Translations under genes and position numbers: made by a program
Shown: one piece after another, positions 55,600 through 64,000 of the stretch
Position numbering within the stretch: the first letter of the stretch is position 1
Layout: every line of letters starts with the position of its first letter
From: Diplolepis rosae
Taxonomy: Eukaryota > Arthropoda > Insecta > Hymenoptera > Diplolepididae
Direction: 5' to 3'
NCBI GenBank assembly: GCA_030998225.1
Contig: JAPYXD010000695.1
Span: 3,019,001-3,083,000 of the forward strand
Length of the DNA: 64,000 bases
The notes under the pieces: model-generated
What the model was told of the DNA's origin: nothing
Databases searched by the model: none
Seen by the model: only the letters and a program-made list of their open reading frames with translations

Positions 55600-58500
55600 A
55601 TCAACACTCAAGCTAACTTTGAATTTTCAAATTCAAATCGTCTCTTGGATGATCTTCTAGATTCTTGAATTTCACAGATTTATTTGGAGTTTCTTAGTCT
55701 TTAAGATACAGAACTAGAATTTAGTTTCTGTTTTTGGATTCAATGCTCAATTTTAAGAGCGAAATTTTCCGAGTTTATCACTGATTTGTTGCAGGGATAT
55801 TGTGCAGAAAAGAACTTGGAATTTTCAAACTGAAATCGTCTCTTAAAAGACCTTGTAGAAAAATCTTTGATTCTTGAATTTCACAGATTTATTTGGATTT
55901 TCTTAGTCTTTTAGCTCCAGAACTAGAATTTAGTTTCGGTTTTTGGATTCAATAGTCAATTTTAAGAGCGATTGTTCCGAATTTATCACTGATTTGTTGC
56001 AAGGATATTGTGAAGATTAGAACTTGTGATTTTCAAATTAAAAATCGCCTCATAAAAGACTGTAGAAAAATCTTTCATTCTTTAATTCCGCAATTTTATT
56101 TGGATTTTCTTAGTCTCTTAGCTACAGAACTAGAATTTAGTTTCTGTTTTTGGATTCAATGCTCAATTTTAAGATCGAATTTTTCCGAGTTTATCACTGA
56201 TTTGTTGCAGGGATATTGTGAAGATTAGAACTTGTGGTTTTCAAATTAAAAATCGCCTCATAAAAGACTGTAGCAAAATCTTTGATTCTTGAATTCCGCA
56301 GTTTTATTTGGATTTTCTTAGTCTCTTAGCTCCAGAACTAGAATTTAGTTTGTATTTTTGGATTCAATACTCAATTTTAAGATCGAATTTTTCCGAGTTT
56401 AGCACTGATTTGATTCAGAGATATTGTGAAGATTAGAACTTGGAATTTTAAAACTGAAATCGTCTCTTAAAAGATCTTGTAGAAAAATCTTTGATTCTTG
56501 AATTTCACAGATTTATTTGGATTTTCTTAGTCTTTTAGCTCCAGAACTAGAATTTAGTTTGTATTTTTGGATTCAATACTCAATTTCAAGATCGAATTTT
56601 TCCGAGTGTATCACTGATTTGATTCAGAAATATTGTGAGGATTAGAATTTGGAATTTTAAAACTGAAATCGCCTCTAAAAAAAACCTTGTAGAAAAATCT
56701 TTGATTCTTGATTTCCGCCGATTTATTTGGATTTTCTTAGTCTCTTAGCTCCAGAACTAGAATTTAGTTTCTGTTTTTGGATTCAATAGTCAATTTTAAG
56801 ATCTAATTTTTCCGAGTTTATCACTGATTTGATTCAGAGATATTATTAATTTGATTTTTATTATTAATTTATTTGGATTTTCTTAGTCTTTTAGCTCCAG
56901 AACTAGAATTTAGTTTGTATTTTTGGATTCAATAGTCAATTTCAAGATCGAATTTGTCCGAGTTTATCACTGATTTGATTCAGAGATATTATGAAGATTA
57001 GAACTTGGAATTTTAAAACTGAAATCGTCTCTTAAAAGATCTTGTAGAAAAATCTTTGATTCTTGAATTTCACAGATTTATTTGGATTTTCTTAGTCTTT
57101 TAGCTCCAGAACTAGAATTTAGTTTCGGTTTTTGGATTCAATAGTCAATTTTAAGAGCGATTGTTCCGAATTTATCACTGATTTGTTGCAAGGATATTGT
57201 GAAGATTAGAACTTGGAATTTTAAAACTGAAATCGCCTCTAAAAAAAACATTGTAGAAAAATCTTTGATTCTTGATTTCCGCCGATTTATTTGGATTTTC
57301 TTAGTCTCTTAGCTCCAGAACTAGAATTTAGTTTCTGTTTTTGGATTCAATAGTCAATTTTAAGATCTAATTTTTCCGAGTTTATCACTGATTTGATTCA
57401 GAGATATTATTAATTTGATTTTTATTATTAATTTATTTGGATTTTCTTAGTCTTTTAGCTCCAGAACTAGAATTTAGTTTGTGTTTTTGGATTCAATAGT
57501 CAATTTTAAGAGCGATTGTTCCGAATTTATCACTGATTTGTTGCAAGGATATTGTGAAGATTAGAACTTGTGATTTTCAAATTAAAAATCGCCTCATAAA
57601 AGACTGTAGAAAAATCTTTCATTCTTTAATTCCGCAATTTTATTTGGATTTTCTTAGTCTCTTAGCTCCAGACCTAGAATTTAGTTTGTATTTTTAGATT
57701 CAATACTCAATTTTAAGAGCGAATTTTTCCGAATTTATCACTGATTTGTTTCAGAGATATTGTGAAGATTAGAACTTGGAATTTTAAAACTGAAATCGCC
57801 TCTTGAAAGACTGTTGCAAAATCTTTGATTCTTTAATTCCGCATATTTATTCGGATTTTCTTAGTCTCTTAGCTCCAGACCTAGAATTTAGTTTGTATTT
57901 TTGGATTCAATAGTCAATTTCAAGATCGAATTTGTCCGAGTTTATCACTGATTTGATTCAGAGATATTATGAAGATTAGAACTTGGAATTTTAAAACTGA
58001 AATCGCCTCTTTAAAGACCTTGTAGAAAAATCTTTGATTCTTGAATTCCGCATATTTATTCGGATTTTCTTAGTCTCTTAGCTCCAGACCTAGAATTTAG
58101 TTTGTATTTTTGGATTCAATAGTCAATTTCAAGATCGAATTTGTCCGAGTTTATCACTGATTTGATTCAGAGATATTATGAACATTAGAACTTGTGATTT
58201 TCAAATTAAAAATCGCCTCATAAAAGACTTTGTAGCAAAATCTTTGATTCATGCATTCCGCCGATTTATTTGGAATTTCTTAGTCTTTTAGCTACAGAAC
58301 TAAAATTTAGTTTCGGTTTTTGGATTCAATAGTCAATTTTAAGATCGAATTTTTCCGAGTTTATCACTGATTTGATTCAGAGATATTGTGAAGATTAGAA
58401 CTTGGAATTTTAAAACTGAAATCGCCTCTTGAAAGACTGTAGTAAAATCTTTGATTCTTTAATTCCGCATATTTATTTGGATTTTCTTAGTCTCTTAGCT

Positions 58501-59495
58501 CCAGAACTAGAATTTAGTTTCTGTTTTTGGATTCAATGCTTAATTTAAAGAGCGAATTTTTCCGAATTTATCACTGATTTGATTCAGAGATATTGTGAAG
58601 ATTAGAACTTGGAATTTTAAAACTGAAATCGCCTCTTGAAAGACTGTAGTAAAATCTTTGATTCTTTAATTCCGCATATTTATTTGGATTTTCTTAGTCT
58701 CTTAGCTCCAGAACTAGAATTTAGTTTCTGTTTTTGGATTCAATAGTCAATTTTAAGAGCGATTGTTCCGAATTTATCACTGATTTGTTGCAAGGATATT
58801 GTGAAGATTAGAACTTATGATTTTCAATTTAAAAATCGCCTTATAAAAGACTTTGTAGCAAAATCTTTGATACTTTAATTTGACAGATTTATTTGGATTT
58901 TCTTAGTGTTTCAGATCCAGAACTAGAATTTAGTTTCTGTTTTTGGATTCAATACTCAATTTTAAGAGCAAATTCAGAGATATTATTAATTTTATATTTA
59001 TTATTAATTTATTTGGATTTTCTTAGTCTCTTAGCTCCAGAACTAGAATTTAGTTTGTATTTTTGGATTCAATACTCAATTTCAAGATCGAATTTTTCCG
59101 AGTTTATCACTGATTTGATTCAGAAATATTGTGAGGATTAGAATTTGGAATTTTAAAACTGAAATCGCCTCTAAAAAAAACCTTGTAGAAAAATCTTTGA
59201 TTCTTGATTTCCGCCGATTTATTTGGATTTTCTTAGTCTCTTAGCTCCAGAACTAGAATTTAGTTTCTGTTTTTGGATTCAATAGTCAATTTTAAGATCT
59301 AATTTTTCCGAGTTTATCACTGATTTGATTCAGAGATATTATTAATTTGATTTTTATTATTAATTTATTTGGATTTTCTTAGTCTTTTAGCTCCAGAACT
59401 AGAATTTAGTTTGTATTTTTGGATTCAATAGTTAATTTCAAGATCGAATTTGTCCGAGTTTATCACTGATTTGATTCAGAGATATTATGAAGATT
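55600..59495. repeat. Satellite array, about 20 units of about 208 bp with higher-order pattern
   Basis: The phrase AGAACTAGAATTTAGTTT (or a close variant) marks about 20 units, with starts near 55711, 55920, 56127, 56335, 56544, 56754, 56900 and on to 59396. Normal spacing is 207-210 bp. Three units are short (146 bp), from 56754, 57318 and 59250, all with the same deletion replaced by ATTATTAATTTGATTTTTAT. One is 120 bp. A block of 209+210+146 bp is repeated (56335-56900 and 56900-57464), a higher-order unit of about 565 bp. No consistent reading frame exists. A head-to-tail array of this size fits satellite DNA. Confidence 0.95.
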
Positions 59496-60320
59496 AGAAC
59501 TCTGCATAAAAATTCATTTACCCAAAACGTATAATTTTTTCCGTTGTAAGTTTCAAAATTTTCTCATACATGTATTCGAATATTCAATAATTTAAAACCG
59601 AAAATTGAACAATTTTCTATTAGAAGTGAAACTTGACTGAAAAAATTTAGAGAGTATTAGGATTAAAAAGATTATTTGTCATAAGCAAACTATTTTTTTA
59701 GGGTTAATCGACCAAAATTTGATTCATTAAGGAAAATATTAAATGGCATAAAACAAATTATTTTGTTGAATTAACCAAAAATTTGATCAACCGTTTGATA
59801 AGAAAATTCGATGGTTGATCTAACTGACTTTTGGTTAGAATAACTAAATATTTTCCTGAGTATGTGTTTCTAAAAATTCCAACAGAAATTTCTAACATCG
59901 TGGAATTGGAAAATTTAATCAAAAATCTGTATAATTTTTGTAGAATTTGAAATTTATTATTAATCTAAGTCTAAATATCTAAATCTCGATCAGCAAAGCT
60001 CATCAAGAATCTGCGAATAATCGTTGATTTTCAATGAGTTTTCCTGATTCAAATATTCAGAAGAATATCAGGTCAATCTAATAAAAATTTTTTTGGATCA
60101 ACCAAAGAATTTTATTATACGAATTGGCAAATTTTTGGTTGATTCAACGAAAGAATTTGTTTCATCTGAATAAAGATGTTTTTTTCAGGTACGACTTGGT
60201 TAAGTCAAACAAATATTTATGTTAATTTAATCAAATTTTGGTTAAATGTACCAAGGATCTTGGGTCATTTAACAAATGGTTTGGTTGTATCAAGTACTTA
60301 TTTTTTCTGAGTGTTTGATT
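59496..60320. mobile_element. Foldback region with TTTGATT/ATCAACC repeats
   Basis: ACTGAAAAAATTTAGAG near 59636 and TATTTTTTCTGAGTGTTTG near 60302 look like diverged ends. AATATTTTCCTGAGTATGTG near 59850 may end a smaller element of about 230 bp. Inside, GGTTGATC, TTTGGTT and ATTCAACAAAA motifs recur in both orientations. The end motif is shared with 41139-41524. Limits are approximate. Confidence 0.45.
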
Positions 60321-60985
60321 CTGATGTCCAAAATGTGTTTTATAAAAATTAAAAGATATTTACATTTTATACATATATGAATCAAATTACTCTTGTAAGA
60401 CTCAAGAATCTTATATAACGTTCTAGATTTTCATAATAAAACTGTTTGAAAACATTCTGGGGAATTCCCAAAGCTGTAAAATCAGACCGTTATATTATTT
60501 TCTCTTATATTTTGACAAACTATTATAGAACATTTTAAAACACTTTCGAGTTCAATAAGAGATTTTTAAACATTCGTGATTCAATCGCAATGTGATATTC
60601 TGAAATATTTAAATCTTTATTTCGAAACATAGAAATTAGAATTGTGTTGGATATGAATTAAGATCCTCATCCCGATATTGAGAGCTTCATATTTCTTTTA
60701 GTAATTGCAGAATTTTATTGAACTTTAAATGTTAATTGTATTACTGCAATAAATTCTATGAAGTTTTCTTTGAGATTGACATTTTAAACTCTAGAATTGA
60801 AGAAAGAATCATTAAGAACCCTTTTAATATGAATTTTATAAATATTTAATAAAAATAAATCATATTTACATCATTAGAATATTTTGACATTGGCCACACT
60901 GTATACATCATTTTGAAATACAAAAATTTTTTATTTTATAATTAGATTTATTTTTTCATGATCAACTCTTTGATTTCCGTAGCAT
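60321..60985. other. AT-rich stretch without recognisable gene
   Basis: Nothing was seen beyond AT-rich sequence and the flank of the next hairpin. Confidence 0.4.
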
Positions 60986-60987
60986 CC

Positions 60988-61202
60988 ACGGAGAAACTTT
61001 TTATATCAATTTTTACTATAGTATTTTTCAATTTAGGGAAAAACGTATCACTTTGAGAATTTTTGTTAGTAAAATGATGATATGATAATGATATGATTAT
61101 TATAAAGTTTAGTATTTTTACTAACAAAAATTCTCAAAGTGATACGTTTTTCCCCAAATTGAAAAATACTATAGTAAAAATTGATATAAAAAGTTTCTCC
61201 GT
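60988..61202. mobile_element. Near-perfect hairpin MITE, ACGGAGAAACTTT ends
   Basis: ACGGAGAAACTTTTTATATC at the left is inverted exactly as GATATAAAAAGTTTCTCCGT at the right. The arms of about 88 bp, through TAGTATTTTTCAATTT and AACGTATCACTTTGAGAATT, are almost identical, with a loop of about 35 bp. Such identity indicates a young element or arm conversion. Confidence 0.85.
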
Positions 61203-61294
61203 ATCTAAGAGACAACAAAATTTCTGGAAATTGGAACGTGGCACTAAAATTTTTAGAATGTTCTAGAACCGTCTTATAAAGAATATTCTTTAAT

Positions 61295-61523
61295 CTTCTG
61301 CACGGTGAAAAATAGTTCAAGAAACTTTACTTAACTTTTGAGCAAAGTTGGGACATAAGAACAAGTTGGAAATTATTTAATATTATACCATCTAATTTGA
61401 AATTATTATTATTTGGTACGTAACAAATTATTACAATAATATTGAATAATCTCCAACTTGTCCATATTGTCCCAACTTTGCTAAAAGTTGAGTAAAATTT
61501 CTCAAACTATTTTTCTCCGTGTA
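61295..61523. mobile_element. Hairpin MITE, CACGGTGAAAAATAG ends
   Basis: CACGGTGAAAAATAGTTCAA at the left is inverted at the right as TCAAACTATTTTTCTCCGTG. The arms go on through TTGAGCAAAGTTGGGACA and CAAGTTGGAAATTATT. It lies about 90 bp from the previous hairpin and shares only the terminal motif with it and with 2517-2912. Confidence 0.8.
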
Positions 61524-62614
61524 CAATATTCAAAAGTAGTCCAAGATTATAATCCAGGATCTAAAATTCACTTTCTAATTTTAAAAGTATCATTCAGTTT
61601 TTCAAACGTTTTAGAATAAACTTTTGGACTTTCAAGAAAAAACTAAGTATTTCTATATTAAGATGTGCATCTCCTGAAAAAGCCTAAATTTCAAAAATTC
61701 AAAATTTATATCTAATTAAAAAATTATTCCATAATTTAAAATTTAGTTTTTAATTTTGTTTCTAGATTTCGTATTTAGTTTTTAGTTTAAGGCGCAGAAT
61801 TAAATTTCAAGAAAGTGTAAAAATTTCTGGCCTTTTCTACTTATTTTTTGCAATGCTTTAATAAATACTGATAGTTCAATAAAAGGAACAATCTAATAAT
61901 AAAAGTAACCAACATTTTAAATAATTTCAGTATGTCTTGAAGAGAAATATACATTTCTAGATTTTAAAATGTAGATCTGAATGTTTTAAAATGTTGCAGA
62001 ACATTTTGATGGCGTAAGAATATTTCTGAACGTTCCATAACACTTTGTTAAAATATTATATAAGATTACATATAACTGTCTGATTAAAAATATTTTGAAA
62101 TTTCCCTGAATGTTCTCAGACAGTTTATCAAGATAATATGAAAGTCAAACTTTATATGAAAATTTGGTAAATAAAAAACGAATAATTCTCTCTTTTTTTA
62201 GAAATAGTAAATTGACCATATGCTGAACATAACAGCGCGAGGTTTTGCCAGAAAATTTAAAAATTACAGAAGTGATGAAAAAATATCTCGCAGGTGAAGC
62301 ATATATCTTGTTTTTTTTTACGCCTTTCTAAATCGAATGATTCAGTGATAACATAGCCATCACGAAAGAAATCTGAAAAACAGATAGCAAAATTCAATTA
62401 TAAAAAAGTTTGTTATGAAATTCTTCATTTCTGATGCCAGATGAAAAAAACCAATATAGATAAAACAAAATATTGATTAAGTTTCACTAATAAAATGTCC
62501 GAAAACCAGTTACTTAATCATTTCAGTAAAAAATGTTGAATTTGAATTAAATATTTAGCTGAATTGATCAGTGAATTTTATTTAAATTCAAAGTAATTTT
62601 GACTGAAATGATTA
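61524..62614. other. AT-rich stretch without recognisable gene
   Basis: Nothing was seen beyond AT-rich sequence. Short phrases such as ATTTAGTTTTTA repeat near 61740-61790. Confidence 0.4.
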
Positions 62615-62807
62615 CTCTCTAAATCTGATTCAGTCAAATTTTTACTGATTGAATCAATGAAAAAAAAATTTTCACTGTTAAATCAGTTGATTTCCACTGA
62701 ATTAATCAGTGAAATTTGACTGATTTACAGTAACCTTTTTTTAGCTATTTGAATCAATCAATTTTCACCGATAATCTGTAGATTTTGACTGATTCAGATT
62801 TAGAAAG
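62615..62807. mobile_element. ACTGATT-array foldback MITE, copy 5
   Basis: TA (62613-62614) then CTCTCTAAATCTGATTCAG, and CTGATTCAGATTTAGAAAG then TA (62808-62809). It shares its interior with 15638-15909 but is shorter by an internal deletion. Confidence 0.9.
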
Positions 62808-62809
62808 TA

Positions 62810-64000
62810 AGCACTCGCCTTTCAACTAGTTCAACAGAGAAATTTTACTGGTTCAAAATAGATTCAATATCAGTTTTTTTCAAATTTAACATTCGAGACC
62901 TATTTTTATATATTTGAAAACATTCGCTTATTGAAAGTCAAATAAAATTGAATGCCGAGAAGACTTATTTTTGTGAAACTATAATAGAGGGTGAATGTCT
63001 TTTAAGTGTGTCAACGTCAAAACGCACATCAATCAAATTTCCTATATTCAGAATAACACACGAATCGTTTACATTTACCAGATCGAAAATAACTTCGAAT
63101 AAGTAAGCTTGAGCTACTAAAACAACTTTTGATAATTGGAATTACTTTCAATAATTCTTTCATAGATTAAAATTCAGTTATCCTCAGCATCGTTTTTTAT
63201 TATAAAAATAATACCTTATATTGAAAAAATTAACAAATTTTTGTTATTGTAAAAAAAATATTGCTAGTGAATATTTTGAATGATGATTAATTGGGATAAT
63301 TAAGTATAATGAAATTCATCACATGGGCTGTTAAAATCAAATATAGAAATGTTCATTCACATTTTTCCGATATATGAAGGGTTTAATTTAGATTAAAATA
63401 AAAATACTCGCGTTCGGGGTATTTATAGAAAGATTTTTTTGGGGTTTACGACTCCTGGTTGAAACGGCGACAAGAAGTGAATCCCCGTCATGCCAGTCAT
63501 AGTGATTGCTATTTTCGGTTGGTACTTGCTATGGTAGACTACACCCCACCGCAAGAACATCAACATCTGAGCACTAACGAACCCCATCGCATATTTTTCC
63601 CTCCACCACTTTTTCTCTTAGTGTGACTTCATTTAAACTTCACTACCTACTTTTAAAAAAGACTCAATTTATAGCAATCGTCTCTGATAATTTTCGATTT
63701 CATGCTCGTTTTACGATTATACCTCCAAAACATTGAATTCATTTAGAGAAACATTTCCGAGCTCTCTCGGATGTTTTACAATTTTAGAATAGCTCGAATT
63801 TTCGAAATATTTTAGTAAGCTATTATAAAAGTTGATGAAATATTTTTACTCAGTGTTTGAATCTTAAAAATAATATGTAATCTGCAATTTTAAATCTGTA
63901 TTTAAGGAGTTAGTCGCAGTCAGAATTTTCAAAAAATCGTTTTTTTGTTTTTTGCATACTATTATAGTATAATATCTTGAAAATTTTCTTTCTAAGTTTG
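62810..64000. other. AT-rich stretch with one GC-richer patch
   Basis: 63400-63640 is GC-richer and apparently single-copy (CTCGCGTTCGGGGTATTTATAG, then CCCCACCGCAAGAACATC). No open frame or repeat supports a gene. The rest is AT-rich. Confidence 0.35.

Noticed and set aside
58893..59141. Frame with two copies of a DFLSLLAPELEFS-type peptide
   Set aside because: It lies in the satellite array; the unit length is not a multiple of three throughout, so the frame is not kept.

Overview
This window looks like repeat-dense, AT-rich, non-coding DNA from an arthropod nuclear genome, most likely an insect. That assignment rests on the style of the sequence: many hairpin-forming TTAA and TA inserts, a hAT deletion derivative, a Penelope-like retroelement and no bacterial gene layout. 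The order or species cannot be fixed from it. There are no operons, no CRISPR array, no rRNA and no intact tRNA. Only one open reading frame is recognised with confidence: the GIY-YIG endonuclease end of a Penelope-like element at 34581-35252. A hAT zinc-finger fragment (11470-11694) and a broken lysine/asparagine-rich frame (26291-26828) are also mobile-element protein remnants.

Layout. 1-290 is a short tandem repeat cut by the window edge. 1957-4183 is a chain of three TTAA-flanked elements lying end to end and sharing their TTAA sites. 5033-8250 is a 3.2-kb palindromic element with arms of about 1.08 kb, one arm interrupted by a 680-bp TA-inserted element. 9810-17330 is crowded with small TA and TTAA elements, including a textbook hAT derivative at 11266-11807 with an 8-bp target duplication. 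19602-24408 holds another TTAA element, a 1.1-kb TA element and the reference copy of a family marked by GC-rich GCGCTTCGCGC hairpins. 24828-31588 holds foldback elements, the broken K/N-rich frame and a dimeric minisatellite. 33716-38337 is a second, inverted copy of the GC-hairpin family, expanded from about 1.4 to 4.6 kb by at least four later insertions: a SINE-like piece, a terminal-repeat element with the Penelope fragment, and two TTAA elements. 39299-46398 adds more TTAA and foldback elements and a 1.7-kb palindrome with a coding-like core. 53440-55600 is a GC-richer, mostly single-copy stretch, the best candidate for host regulatory or exonic DNA. 55600-59495 is a satellite array of about 20 units of about 208 bp with a higher-order pattern. 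59600-62807 is again foldback elements.

How the parts relate. The two copies of the GC-hairpin family let several insertions be read against an empty site inside the same window, giving target duplications and relative ages without outside data. At least three unrelated TTAA terminal-repeat families behave alike and may have depended on one piggyBac-type transposase not encoded here; that is inference. Host coding sequence is at best marginal. A few GC-shifted islands (9160-9480, 12640-12954, 27315-27850, 50729-50998 and others) contain coding-like stretches without a recognised family.
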